Shown here piece by piece: positions 49,290 to 62,089 of a stretch of 64,000 nt of DNA (the stretch's first letter is position 1; every line of letters starts with the position of its first letter). This stretch comes from Odontocerum albicorne (lineage: Eukaryota; Arthropoda; Insecta; Trichoptera; Odontoceridae), in the NCBI GenBank assembly GCA_949825065.1, contig OX463848.1, positions 38,733,380-38,797,379 of the forward strand. The letters run 5' to 3'. The translations under genes and the position numbers were made by a program. The notes below the pieces were generated by a model that saw nothing but the letters and a program-made list of their open reading frames with translations, was not told the origin of the DNA and did no database searches.

Positions 49290-49700
49290 GTCAAGTTAGT
49301 AGTATGAACCGACTGGAAGCATTCGAAATGTGGATGCACCTGAGAATACTACGGATAGCCTGGACGGATATGGTCAGCAACACAATGGTTCTTCAAAGAG
49401 CCAAAGTTGATCGAGAGTTGCTGACTAATATTAAAATCCGAAAGGTGTCCTTCTTGGGTCATGTACTTAGAGGAGCAAAGTACAAATTACTGCATCTGAT
49501 CATCCAAAGTACAATACAACGCCGAAGATGTGTTGGCAGGTGGCAAATCTCCTGGCTCAGCAATATATACGTGATTGTACTGGCATAAGGGGTGTTCGAG
49601 ATCTTTTTCAGGCTGCCGGAGACAAAGATGTCTACTCTCAAGTGATATTCAACGTTGGGGGGACCTGACATGACACTGGGAAGAAGAAGAAAGGTCAAAA
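49290..49700 (+). pseudogene. LINE reverse transcriptase C-terminal fragment
   Basis: NRLEAFEMWMHLRILRIAWT, ELLTNIKIRKVSFLGHVLRG, GRWQISWLSNI, then after a frameshift CTGIRGVRDLFQAAGDKDVY and a GAAGAAGAAG tail. Confidence 0.8.
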
Positions 49701-50419
49701 GTAAAGTTTGTATAAAGATCCTTAAAACCAATTAAAATGAATATTCTCGATCAATGTAGCCCTTATCTCTTTTTTTAAAAGAAACGCGCATCAAACTAAC
49801 GAATTTGATTAGTTGCGAGTCACATTCGAGACCGAAATAAAAAAATATATAAGCTTTTAAGAAAATAAAAGACCTTCCAGAAACACATTTATCATACATA
49901 CTGATGCAGAATGGAGTGCAGAGGATTCATTATGATGACTGTCAAAAATATGTCAGCGTATCAAATCGTAAAGAGATTCATTCGCAACTCATTTCACCCT
50001 ACACTGACTCGGGCCCATTTTTCAATATAACCCATATCAAAATCACCTTTGAGCAGTTTGCTTTTTACACAACCCTTTGTCCTTTTCATACAAGATGGTG
50101 CATTGACATTTTTGCGAATCTCAGATAACCTCTGCCTACGTAAAAGCTTTTCGATATGCCAAAGCTTTTAATGTTTTACAATCGAGGAAGTTTTTAAAGT
50201 TTATTGTGTCAAAAATAACCAAGTGAATCCCATAAAGATTTTTTAAATCTTCCATGTGTTTATATTACAATATAATTTAACAAATTTGTTTATCCATTAT
50301 TATTACAAATAAGAGTATGGGAGGAAATATACATATATTTCCACTGTCTGTCCAATGAGAAAGGGGACTGATTTTATTTTCGCGTAACCACCAGTGTAAT
50401 CTGTTGATAAATAAATGAG

Positions 50420-50668
50420 TTGACAAACAACACATTTCAATTATCTTCCGTAAAAGTTTCAAAGCGCTTACATCGCTTCTGGATTCAGGCCATTCCCGAA
50501 AATGAAATTGGCGATGAAAGGAAAGCGTTTCGACACGATTTCAGATATCCAGAAGGCTTCACGATTTTGGAGGCAATTCCAAAGAATGAGTTTAAAGAGT
50601 GCTTCAGAAAATTTTACAACCGCTTCCAGTATTGCATTAACTCACAAGGAGTGTATTATATAAAATAA
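50420..50668 (+). pseudogene. Mariner-like transposase C-terminal fragment
   Basis: FTILEAIPKNEFKECFRKFY and NRFQYCINSQGVYYIK with a stop, matching the end of mariner transposases. No catalytic motif upstream. Confidence 0.6.
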
Positions 50669-50804
50669 AAATAAATAATATCTTTTATTTCATTTCCCTT
50701 CTGTCATCTTTCGCATTGGGCAGATAGTGTATAACATATTAACCAGGCTATTTTATATATTTTATTTATTTTAGGTACCATCTATGTATAAAAATATTTA
50801 TAAC

Positions 50805-51060
50805 ATAAATATGGGAGGTGTATGGAAGTGAAACGTGAACTTGAATAAAAACTGAAAAGAGCCGAGTAAATGACGTACCGTAGAAATGCACGTGCTAATA
50901 AGACTATATGGAGTGGTAATGTGTGACAGAATAAAGAATGAAGTGATTAGTGATGAGTTTGAACTTAAGACTGACGTGTTGAGCAATATAAAGAAGAACA
51001 TTCTGAAATGGTTTGGACACGTTTAACGAATGGATGAAGAAAAATAACAAAAAAAATATA
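50805..51060 (+). pseudogene. LINE tail fragment (KRMDEERITKQV type), copy 1
   Basis: EVKRELE.KLKRAE, EMHVLIRLYGVVMCDRIKNE, ISDEFELKTDVLSNIKKNIL, KWFGHV, stop, RMDEE. Followed at once by a second copy. Confidence 0.75.
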
Positions 51061-51099
51061 CATTACCAAGAACATAATTTAATTTAATTCAATTTAACC

Positions 51100-51560
51100 C
51101 AGATGAATTTAAACTTAAAACTTGATGTGTTGATTAAGATAAAAATGAGTATTTTGAGATGGTTTGGAGACGTGAAACGAATGAATGAAGAAAGAATAAC
51201 AAAACAAGTATTCAGTGCAAATGTGATTAGAAGGCGTGGTAGAGAACGATCAAGGAAAGTATTGTTAGATCAAGTGTATGATATTTAAATAGAAGAAAAG
51301 TAAAAAAAGAAGATATATGAATGTAGAAGAGATGAGAGACGTCTGTAGCAATAGGAAAATCCGGCGGTTTTTCCTTTCTGCTTACCCGATAGGAAATGGG
51401 CGTAATAGTATGTATGTATTAATAAATAGACTATTGTTAATAACGAGATTAATTAATCTAAATGAGGCTAATGTAGAGTTCCTGGAAATTAAAGTGAGGA
51501 GATCTGTTCTCGCTGCCCACCCTGGAAGGTAAATGTCGTGATGGCATGAATGTATTACAA
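51100..51560 (+). pseudogene. LINE tail fragment (KRMDEERITKQV type), copy 2
   Basis: DEFKLKT.CVD, MSILRWFGDVKRMNEERITK, VIRRRGRERSRKVLLDQVYD, then MNVEEMRDVCSNRKIRRFF. The region 51440-51560 ends in unrelated DNA. Confidence 0.75.
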
Positions 51561-51574
51561 ATAGTAAGGTCCAA

Positions 51575-52420
51575 ATATTTCTGGCCCAATGATATAAAAT
51601 AAAATTTAAAAAAAGAAAGTGATAGAATGAAACAAAAAATCTTTCAATACAGTCATCCTGTAGTTCTATACATTTTTTCATAACGATGAATCAATGTTTC
51701 AAAACCAATAAAAAATATTCTGAAGTTTTGTTTTCAAAATGGTTTTACACCGCGCCGATCAATTTTTCGTCCCTTTCAAATGTTTTTCCACGCAATCGGA
51801 TTTCAGTTTTGAAATCATTTTAAAAAATTACTAGAGGTGATTCAATAGGGTTGATGATTCAATTTTTTTTAAATAACTTTGCAGAAACAAGAGTATGCAG
51901 GGGCGCAATGTCGTACAATGATGTCATGCCACGTGGCAGCTTTCCTCGGCATTTTGTTTTTATAACGTCCTTTAATATGTACATGACGCAAAATACTCGC
52001 CAGTAACCGTAGTGTTTCTCTGTTTGAAGTCAATTAGTAGGATTCTTTGATAATTTAAAAAATTGTTGCCATAATATTTTTCAGATTTCACCTTGGCTTT
52101 TTTAAGCCGTGGTGATCCCGGATGGCGCAACTCCATCGAGTCCCGTTTTCGACAAAGGAAAGTTTCATCTAAATGATTTCAGACTAAATGATTTCTTTTT
52201 CTTTCTCATCGCTGAACATTAAAAATTAGTTGCAGTATTCAAAACGTTGTTGCTTTGGACAGCACTCAAGAGTTTTAGCACCCATCTTGCGTTCATCGTA
52301 TTCATGTCAAGATGATCGTGCAGATTTTGATGCACTATGGTTTTGAAAACTCACACCTAGCCTCTTTTTGGTTTTATTTAAATCGTATTTATTGTATTAC
52401 TTGATCTTGCCTTAATGCAA
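51575..52420 (-). pseudogene. Mariner transposase relic (rosa/SETMAR-like order)
   Basis: The minus strand, over several frames, gives MELRHPGSPRLKKAKVKS, RILLIDFKQ, TVTGEYFAS, FIGFETLIHRYEK and KCIELQDDCIERFFVSFYHF. The catalytic aspartate regions are only vaguely legible. Confidence 0.55.
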
Positions 52421-52500
52421 CTTCTTCTGGAGTGAGCGCTGGTAGGTCTTGACGAGGGTTATCTTCAATCGATAATCTGTCTAAAATTTATACTCTAAAT

Positions 52501-53168
52501 CATAGTTTTCCAAACTTTTTCGCCCCGTAGACCACTTGCCGATTTTTTTGTTTTCCGTAGACCCCTGACCGCCTAATATTGAATTTTCTTAAACTTATTA
52601 ACTTCAAATGTGTTTATGACAGCTGACACAGTGCTGTTCTCCTTGATAAGATTTTTTTGTAGAGTAGACAATTGTAAAAAAAAAGAAAAACATTAACAAT
52701 TTTTATTCATACCTTTATTGATAAGACACAAAATACAAGTAAATATTTGGCTTTGGGACGGAACAAATCAAAACCTAGTAAAATTCTTACGTAAAATTAA
52801 TACACAAATAATACTGTTAATGAGAGGGATGAACCTGATGCTCTGATAGCAATGGTTCAATATTTGGCTTCAAATTAGTGAGGTATATATAGTCTTAAAT
52901 CTTCACGTTCAGTGATTTGCATTCAATTTCATTATATAAATATTTTCTATGTCTAATATAAGTATTATGTACACACAATCTGTGTTAGGTGTAATAAGAC
53001 ATTTACGGAACGCCTAAATATTGGTGATGAACTGCCTAGATAAGATCCGGTCACGTGGACCCCCATTTACATCTCGTGCACCCCCAATTTCTTTTCTCGC
53101 TGACATAGACCCCCTGCAAGTCGAAATCGACCCATGGGGGTCCATATAGACCACTTTGGGAATATTTG
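52501..53168. mobile_element. 668-bp hAT element with 8-bp target duplication CTCTAAAT
   Basis: Starts CATAGTTTTCCAAACTTTTT and ends with the complement of CAAATATTCCCAAAGTGGTC. CTCTAAAT lies on both sides (52493-52500 and 53169-53176). The ends carry paired GTAGACCCC / GGGGTCCATATAGACC sequences. No transposase. Confidence 0.9.
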
Positions 53169-53586
53169 CTCTAAATAAAACAACTGAACCCATTATTTCA
53201 CTGTGGAATATGACGGAGAACATTTTTCGTAGACAACTTATAAGCATGGACTAATTAATATCTGGCAGGTTTCCCCTTATTTGAAAAGCTACTAGATAAT
53301 CGCGCGTAATTCAATTTTTGGCATTTTAAAATATAACGATACAACACGGCTTCCACCGCTCTAGTTGACATATTATTAATGGTAGAGATAGCAAATTTAA
53401 ACTGTAACATCGTCTGACCATTTGTTGGACGTGATATCTGCCCATAAACGCTCTAATTTGTTCAGAACAGAAATCTTTGATCCTTAGTGGCATGTCGAGG
53501 AATTCTAAGAAAAAACAAGACTAGATTGGAAACCAAACCCTCGTTTTCTCCATTTTTATATGGTGCAGAGACATGGGCATACAGTA

Positions 53587-53817
53587 CCCGGTGGTAAGTA
53601 ATACACATCGGGCTTAAGAAAGAGACTGTCGGCCATAATCGGCTAACTTCGACTTTGTAGAGCATCGTCTCTGTCACACGATGACGGCCATAATGACTGA
53701 CAAATCGCGACGGAACACGTGTATGAATAACAGAGACGATGCTCTACGAAGCCAAAGTTAGCCGATTATGGCCCACAGTCTTTTTTTAAAGTCCGATGTG
53801 TATTACTTATCGCCGGG
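53587..53817. mobile_element. 231-bp palindromic MITE (CCCGGYGGTAAG family), second complete copy
   Basis: CCCGGTGGTAAGTAATACAC at the left and the matching arm at the right (ATTACTTATCGCCGGG), TA on both sides. Same length as the copy at 3947. Confidence 0.9.
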
Positions 53818-54021
53818 TACTCTACAAGGTATTCAATAGATATAAAAGTATGCATATTGGATGTGATGTCGGATGCAACTCTAGTGCATCCATAGACTGT
53901 CATAAAATACAATTGATCGATTATATAACATTATTAGAGTTGAGACATATCTCTGTGAGCAGAGTCTATAAGTACAAGAATAAAATTCAACCTGAAATTT
54001 AAAAAAAAACATCAAATCACA

Positions 54022-54180
54022 GTTGGTAAGTCACTTGTCTTCCAACCCAAAGGTTGCGGATATCGGTTGACACCCATTATTTATAGTTACCAATCTGGTC
54101 TAGCTTTAGGCCTCTTTATCAGTTGTGAGAAATTTCCACAAGTCAATAAATCTGCCAGGTTGTATTGTATAAAACAATAC
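54022..54180 (+). mobile_element. Decayed tRNA-derived SINE (family A)
   Basis: GTTGGTAAGTCACTTGTCTT, CCAACCCAAAGGTTGCGG and CAATCTGGTCTAGCTTTAGG; ends TGCCAGGTTGTATTGTATAA. Confidence 0.65.
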
Positions 54181-54494
54181 AAAAAGTTTAGACTAAATGA
54201 ACATTATTGAGTTTAATTATGCGAGCTAAGGCTAAATATTAGCTCTCGGGGACATTGTATTTAGGACTGCGTGCTGCCAATATGGCTCGCTTCCAAACTG
54301 CTTGGCATTTGCGGCATTGTCTCCTCTTTTGCATATTCCTCTGCAAAATTAGAAACGGACAATGGGAGAGCCTGAGGACGTCACCCGGCAGGCATGCAAG
54401 AAACATGTCACCTCAATTACGTGCAATTATTCACATTCTCAAGAAGTTGATGAATACAGGGTTAAGGTTGTCTTGGTGGGTCATTTTAAATAAC

Positions 54495-54560
54495 CTTCTT
54501 CTTTAAAGTTCCTCTGCTCTTCTGAGGTTGGTGATCATCATAGCTATTTTGACCTATGAG
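54495..54560 (-). pseudogene. LINE 3' end fragment
   Basis: The minus strand gives MMITNLRRAEEL, a stop and a GAAGAAGG tail; related to 33955-34085. Confidence 0.5.
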
Positions 54561-54639
54561 ACATAGTATCACAAGGAAACGATTAAATACATAGTATCAC
54601 AAGGAAACCATCCTCATAAGTTGAAGCTCTGGTATCCTC

Positions 54640-54850
54640 ACGTTTAGACTCGCCATATATTTGAGGAGTATAACTCGGCCGGGGGGATGTTCTGAGATAA
54701 GCTCAGATCTTTTGATAGCTTCTCTCTTAAATATATTTTCTGCTATTTATCTTAAGATATACAAGTACATGTGATATTAGAATGTATTTGAATATGTACA
54801 TACTATGTTGCTATCAATAAACCTATATTTATTTATTTATTTCTTCAACC
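54640..54850 (+). mobile_element. LINE 3' end related to 28600-29020
   Basis: GAGTATAACTCGGCCGGGGG, GATGTTCTGAGATAAGCTCA and GATCTTTTGATAGCTTCTCT, with a TTTATTTATTTATTT tail. Confidence 0.6.
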
Positions 54851-54972
54851 AGGATATGCGTATTTTTCCCGTACTTCTGCCCTAAATTTTATTCTAGCAT
54901 GGACATGGTGCAGTATAGCAGTATAATATCAAACAAGCAAACGTTTAAACCCGATTTTTGCCATAAATCTTA

Positions 54973-55673
<701 letters not shown>

Positions 55674-56040
55674 TATATCTGAATCAGCAAAATTTGCAAA
55701 CTGAATAATTCAATAATAATAAAATGACAATTATACAGTGCAGTTTAGATAACAATCTCTCCTCAAGGACGCTCTAGCTCGGAATTCGATTATTATTTAC
55801 AGATAAAAAAGATTACAAGTAAGAAATGTATGTGTTTAGATAGATAAGTCTGGTGCACGCCTCTTTACTTACCCCGACAGGGAAAGGGTGTGTATTATTA
55901 ATTTGATAGAACAGCCACAAGAATTTTATCAATGAAAACAGATTATTGTAAAACAATAACGTAAGGATGGGAAGGTGGTTGAGTGTAAGATAGGAAAGTA
56001 GCCGTTAGATTAAGAATTTTCCCGCATCTGCATATGTATA

Positions 56041-56315
56041 AAAAATATTCGGTAAAAACCCATAGAAAAATATTCGGTAAGAAACCATAGAAAAATATTC
56101 GGTAAGAAACCATAGAAAAATATTCGGTAAGAAACCATAGAAATATTCGGTAAGAAACCATAGAAAAATATTCGGTAAGAAACCATAGAAAAATATTCGG
56201 TAAGAAACCATAGAAAAATATTCGGTAAGAAACCATAGAAAAATATTCGGTAAGAAACCATAGAAAAATATTCGGTAAGAAACCATAGAAAAATACTCGG
56301 TAAGAAACCATAGAA
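56041..56315. repeat. 25-bp minisatellite, about 10 copies
   Basis: Unit AAAAATATTCGGTAAGAAAC plus CATAG. In copy 1 of the host repeat only a single unit-like stretch (CACATTTGGTAAGAAAATCG) is present. Confidence 0.95.
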
Positions 56316-56350
56316 AAACTTACCAAGGGAAGACGAACTACGAAGAAACC

Positions 56351-56404
56351 TTTATACTCCTTCATATATAGGAGTTCACGGCCATTATTCAAAGAGAGAG
56401 AGAG
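56351..56404 (+). mobile_element. Very short retroposon copy with 12-bp target duplication
   Basis: ATACTCCTTCATATATAGGA ... GGCCATTATTCAA then (GA)n, flanked by GAAGAAACCTTT on both sides. Same tail family as 39736-39905. Confidence 0.85.
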
Positions 56405-57027
56405 AGAAGAAACCTTTGTAGATCTTCCAATATGTGACAGTTACACATTCGGCTTTAGATGTAGTGTAGTGTATGTGTGCAGTATTCACATGACATCATA
56501 GGTTTTGATAAGCCTTCTTAAAAAGGATTGTATTAAAGTGCTTCGTAAAGCGGGATACACCATTCATATATCTAACACTTTGATACAAAAAAGGTGGATC
56601 TAATTTAAATATTTCTCAATAAAACGAACATTAATCAACATTAAAAATTACGCAATAATAATATGACTGTCGGAATAACAAAAAAAAAAAACAGGTAAAA
56701 ATTACAAACATTATTTATTCCATTTTATATAACCCTACCTAAGAGTTTGCTTGATGACATTAAACCCGACATATTGAACGAGTATTATATACAGCAAAAG
56801 CTCAATACAACACAACATATTAACATTAACCTGTTCGAGTAGACAAAAAATATATAGCATCACGTATTTTATTCATTTCATCTTCCCTTTGTAAGTTTTC
56901 TGAAGTTGTCTTACCAAATATGATTATATAAACAAACATACAAATATACGGTGAATGTCCTAATCTAATCACTGCAGCCAGTACCTTCCTATCCTAACAC
57001 TCAAATTTAATATATTTTTTTTGCAAT

Positions 57028-57120
57028 ACCTTTAATCTGTCAATAATAGTGGGTTCGAATCCCAAGTAAGAACGCCATTGGGGGTTCTTTTAAAACGGCA
57101 GTATATAAATTATCCTTTTT
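57028..57120 (+). repeat. Dispersed repeat D fragment, opposite orientation
   Basis: TAATCTGTCAATAATAGTGG, GTTCGAATCCCAAG and ACGGCAGTATATAAAT mirror the start of repeat D; the GGGTTCGAATCCC motif is B-box-like. Confidence 0.6.
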
Positions 57121-57872
57121 TTTTATTAATATTTATATCGAAAAGAACGCTTTTCATAGCTCTTTTTGTATATTTTTATTAATTTTTTCATTATCATAAT
57201 AAAAAGCTTATATTTATATAAATTTTGTGTAATACAATATTTTTCCAAAATTAAAAAAAAAAGAGAGCCAGTCAATTTCTATCATTTAAAAAATGTGTTT
57301 TTCTTCACTAAAACTGGTCTATTTTATTTGTAAGATATATTATATAACAGATAAGACGAATTTTTGTAGAAAGAGTTCTTGATTGAAAACCGGAATGTTG
57401 GACGGAAGTAACATAAGGAAACGTTACGGTAAAACCGCACCCACCTGCAGACTTTCAAGGATTCCATCTAGGACCGTTATGGATCAAAGACTGGACCATC
57501 AGTCGCCGAAGGTGGGCGGATAGCAATACCTTAGATGACATTTAGAGATAAACTCGAGATAGAAACAGCTAGTACTTTCATATAACTGGAAGTAACAATG
57601 TTTATAATGCAATAAGTTGTCATTTGATTATATTTAATGAACCTGTGTTAGTTATAGTATTTGATTTCGAATCCATGACCTGGATTTACTTTCATATTCT
57701 TACTATAAACTTGTATTTTTAATTTTTTTTATTCACATCGCATCTATTTTTTTTTGTCATATTTTTAATATGCCAATTATAGTGGATTTGAAGCCCTTAA
57801 ATAGGGTTTAGTCTCTAAATGATGCATTATGTATTACCCATTTATTATTATTAGTATAATAGTTTTATTTAA

Positions 57873-58547
57873 GGAGGTGTTTTACTCTAGAGGTGTGAAT
57901 TTCGGGCGTTTTTTCAGACAAAATAAAAAAAAAAACAAAAAATATTTTTTTATGTACATTTTTTTACAGTTTGTTTATTGATGATTTGAGAATGTACAAA
58001 AAATTTTTGAAACTGAAAATTCAAGATGTTATCAGCTGTTATATCGTGTCGTAAAAAAGCTGGTCGACATGATTGGAACCCTCTCGTAAAACTGAAACAA
58101 AAATCATACACAGTTTCTTGATAAGAAATAATGTTATAGTTGGTATCAAAAAAAAATCGTAAAATGGCGGTTCTCTGAAAAAGTCATTTTTTTACCCTTT
58201 TTAAACTTTTTAAAAATATTTTTGAATTTTCCAAGGTAGAAACGATAGACAAATATCTATTAAATTTTTGTATCAAATTTGAAGGCAATCGGCTAAAAAG
58301 AAATCGAGATTTTATGTCGACCAGGTCGAAAATAGTACGAGTAGTTTCGAGAAAAATGCGTTTAAAGTTTCAAGATAATTATCTGAGTCATTCCTGTGCG
58401 GCGTAATTGCTGCCTCATTTATATCTATAACTTCGTAAATATTGGGAATTTGAAAATTTCCTTTTGAAAACATATTTTTAAAGGTCTAAACTTTAAGAAT
58501 ATGCAAAAAAATACGATTTTTTCAAATTTCTAGAGTGCAATACCCCC
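57873..58547. mobile_element. 675-bp non-autonomous element with TTAA target duplication
   Basis: TTAA on both sides. Ends GGAGGTGTTTTACTCTAGA and the complement of GGGGGTATTGCACTCTAGA. No transposase. TTAA insertion fits piggyBac-like or Sola-like families; the GGGGG end is not diagnostic. Confidence 0.75.
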
Positions 58548-59202
58548 TTAAGTTAAACGTGTCCGGAATTAAGGGTTGGGATTAGTGTTTCTAGGGTTAT
58601 TAAATGTTTAGATTTTCTCGAACACGTCCTCATTGTTGGGTTATTGGGGAATATTTTTTTAAGCGTACGGGATTTTAGTCAAATGGAGATTGGACACTAA
58701 ACGGGTCTCGAATCCACGTGAACGTCTCCAAATTATCTTCTTGAATGTATGTTTTGCATTGAATTAAGATTGTCTGGGATTATTAAATATTTCAAATGTC
58801 TCGCGGCGTCCCTGGGAATTAAACGTCCATTGGAATTCATTGAAAACCTCTGGATGACGTACAGGATGACGTATGAAACTTATTTAAGTAAAATAAAAGT
58901 TTGTAAAAAAATATTGAACTTATCATGAGAGATCTATGGTCAAATAAATAAAATTAAAGAATTTGAGTTATCTCGTATATTGCCTATTGAAAAAAGTTTC
59001 GGTGTATTTAAAAAAGAAATAAAAAAAAAACAAGTTTCCATATCCGACTGAATCAAATAATGAATTGCGTACAGATATACTTAGACGCGAAACTTTTGCT
59101 TTGACAGGTTGTGGGAATGTGTTATGGTACGGTATTTCAACACGCTGCTGGTAAAATTAAATAAATAAATATTATATAATCAGAGATGAGATTCAACAGA
59201 AA

Positions 59203-59655
59203 TTTTAGAAAAAATCTTAAATAATATCCACTTAATTCATTGGAATAGTAATATTTTGAACAAATGATACCCTTTATTGTGGAATATCTTGAACAAATGA
59301 TACCCTTTATTGTGGAATATCTTGAACAAATGATACCCTTTATTATGGAGTATCTTGAATAAATGATACCCTTTATTGTGGAATATCTTAAACAAACGAT
59401 ACCCTTTATTTTAGAAAAAAACTTAAATAATATCCACTTAAATCATTGGAATAGTAATATTTTGAACAAATGATACCCTTTATTGTGGAATATCTTGAAC
59501 AAATGATACCCTTTATTGTGGAATATCTTGAACAAATGATACCCTTTATTGTGGAATATCTAGAACAAATGATGCCCTTTATTATGAAGTATCTTGAATA
59601 AATGATACCCTTTATTGTGAAATATTTTTAACAAATGATACCCTTTAGTATGGAA
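59203..59655. repeat. 33-bp minisatellite with a nested 209-bp duplication
   Basis: Unit CTTGAACAAATGATACCCTT plus TATTGTGGAATAT, about 11 copies. The block TTTAGAAAAAA(A/T)CTTAAATAA ... GGAATAGTAATATTTTGAAC occurs at 59203 and about 59412. Confidence 0.93.
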
Positions 59656-59876
59656 TTCTTAAAATTGTTTTTAAAATAAGGTTGTTATGGGAGCAATACC
59701 GAAAACCTGTTGTGTAATTTGGCAAAAGACTTAAGAAAATTATATATTTAAATATACATTAGTGGAACTTACTAAGTTTTTTTCCTCATTATTATGATAA
59801 CGGTGTTCCACAAAGTAAAGCTCGTTGTATACAAACAAAATTGAGTTTTTTAGTGTATTGCATTACATTTTCATTG

Positions 59877-60053
59877 TATACAAAACAACCTGGCGAGGTT
59901 ATTACCATGTGGCTATCTCTTCCAAACAACCAGAAAGATTCAAAGAGGCCTTAAGTGAAAACCAGACTGGAATCCTATTTCTTTAAATCTGGGTTCCAGC
60001 GGGATTTGAACCGGCAACCTCCAGACGTTTTACCAACTAGACCAATAAGGTTG
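59877..60053 (-). mobile_element. tRNA-derived SINE (family A)
   Basis: The minus strand reads CCTTATTGGTCTAGTTGGTA as an A box and CCGGTTCAAATCCC as a B box, followed by the standard family body. Confidence 0.85.
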
Positions 60054-60104
60054 AGTTTTGTTCACTTAAAAAAATATCTAGCTAAAAGTTTATTTCATTA
60101 CCAA

Positions 60105-60580
60105 CTTGATGTATGAAAATGTAACTTGGAAGTGGAAAAGACTGAAAGAAGCCGAATTAATACTGTAGAAATGCGCGCACTGAGAAGAATACATGGGATG
60201 ACAATGTATGAAGAATACGGACTGAAGTCAATAAGGAGGAATGTGAAATTATGATATATAATAATATGTTTAGTAAGATCAAAAAGAGCATTGTTTAGGC
60301 ATGTGGAATGAATACATAAAGATAGACTAACAAAACTAATACGCAGTGCAAATATGAGTGGATGGCGTGGTAGAGAGAAACCAACGAAAGTGTTGTTGAA
60401 TCAAATGAGTTATATTTAGAAAAAATAAATCGTAAAAAGTCAGAGAAAGAAAAGAAGTGAGAAGTTGTGTAAGAAGGTACATGAATGTAGAAAAGATGAA
60501 GTATGTGTGTCAAAATTGGAAAATCGTGCGTTCGGTCTGCTCTGGTTACCTTGACTGGGAAATGGCTTGATGGTATCTAT
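60105..60580 (+). pseudogene. LINE tail fragment (KRMDEERITKQV type)
   Basis: NLMYENVTWKWKRLKEAELI, VEMRALRRIHGMTMYEEYGL, then SKIKKSIV, a frameshifted RLTKLIRSANMSGWRGREKP and VLLNQMSYI, with CYLDWEMA-like sequence at the end. Confidence 0.7.
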
Positions 60581-60589
60581 GTAATATAT

Positions 60590-61409
60590 TAAAATTTTAA
60601 GTTTAACAATTTTGCGTAGCAAATTGTGTAATTAACATAAATTGAAAAGAGAAGTTATTTATGTATTGAAATAAAAAAAAACAATACATATGAGTATTGA
60701 AAATGCTCTGGTATGTCTTGTCATGTAAATTTGAGATGCTGCGAACGTGAAGAACTTACATTCTCATGCTGAATTGTTTTATTATTTTTATAATGTGTTT
60801 AACATATCAAAGAAATAAAAAAACTGCCTTAAATCAGTGTAAGCAAGATAGCCATACCATTTTTGTAACAAAGTTCTTTGAGGAGCTGAACCCGGAAATT
60901 TCGTATTAAATAGTTTATATTAACCAAACAAATAAATTTCTCAATAAAATTATAGAAAATCAACGTGATGCAAGCTCACATATCTTCCGTTTGCCATAAT
61001 GGTGAAGTAATTAGATCTATAAAAAAATCATTCTAGTTTTATTTTTTCTTTTTGCTTTTTTTTTTAATATTGTTCGGAAAATGTTGCAAATTTGTAACAC
61101 GTTCACCATATTGTATGTGTATTATGATTCGTTAATTTTATCAATTGAGAGACGTGTAATATTGTGGGTGTGGTTTGATAAACTTGCCTAGATCTCAAAG
61201 TATAAAACCTCTTAACGTGGACCTAGTTACTTTGATCAGTCTTGTGTAGCATCAGCCCTTTTATTAAATGACTAAATGTTTCATTAGATATTCAGAAAAC
61301 CAAGGATTTGGAATATTTAGCTTATATTGCAATGTTTCGGTTATTCTAATGCTGTAGAATTTGAGTTTATGTGACTTTTACTTACATTTACAACTTCTAC
61401 TAATAAAAT
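60590..61409. other. No gene recognised
   Basis: AT-rich intergenic DNA; no repeat relationship seen. Confidence 0.55.
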
Positions 61410-61466
61410 CCGTAGGACACCAAATAATTCAACATTTATTTTATTCGTTTATTTGGTGTCCTACGG
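61410..61466. repeat. Perfect 18-bp inverted repeat with 21-nt loop
   Basis: CCGTAGGACACCAAATAA and its exact reverse complement. Confidence 0.93.
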
Positions 61467-62089
61467 CTTAAACTTGCTTAACGCATGGAAAATGTAAATG
61501 AAAAAAATAACAAAAATTACAATAATCACCAAAGACCGGGAAAGGAAAAGTACGATGGGTAAGGTCTTTGAAGAAGAAAACGGAAGCTATGAAGAAAAAT
61601 ACTTCATCATTGAAGAGAGAACTTTTATATTTAAGTTGTTATTTGAAGCAAGCCAACAAAGAGAAGGTTGAATTTATTAATTACAGTGCTTATAATGGAT
61701 TTCATAAATGGCTACTACACAATATATTTTTTACCCAAAAAAATCATTGCACAACTAACGTGAATAGAAATATTTACCAGTCATACAAACAAGGGAAAAA
61801 TAATATAAAATATATTTGAAAGTCCATTTGTTGTTTCTTTTTGTCACTTATCAGCCGAATTGGTTGTTTTATTTTTATTTAATTGTGATTTATTTAATAT
61901 TTACAGGTTTATGTAGATATTTTTTGTAATTCTGAAAAAAGCGAATTTTTTTTAAACAGTACAATAATTTAGTACTTGACGACTAAATGCGACATGAGAT
62001 TTGATTGGCTCGACACTTTGAGATAAGAAACAATCGAATGCTAATATATTTAAACAATTTCACTTTCATTGGTTAAGTGCATACATTGA

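Larger units (their letters stand above)
55733..56580. repeat. Dispersed repeat D, copy 2, containing a 25-bp minisatellite and a short retroposon
   Basis: Aligns to 27425-27812 and 28224 onward: CTCTCCTCAAGGACGCTCTA, GGATGGGAAGGTGGT, CATCTGCATATG, AGACGAACTACGAAGAAACC, TAAAAAGGATTGTATTAAAG and CATATATCTAACAC. The last is the empty counterpart of the hAT insertion site in copy 1. Confidence 0.75.

Noticed and set aside
55943..56392. 149-codon frame with a 25-residue repeat
   Set aside because: Translation of the 25-bp minisatellite, open in three frames because three units equal 75 bp.
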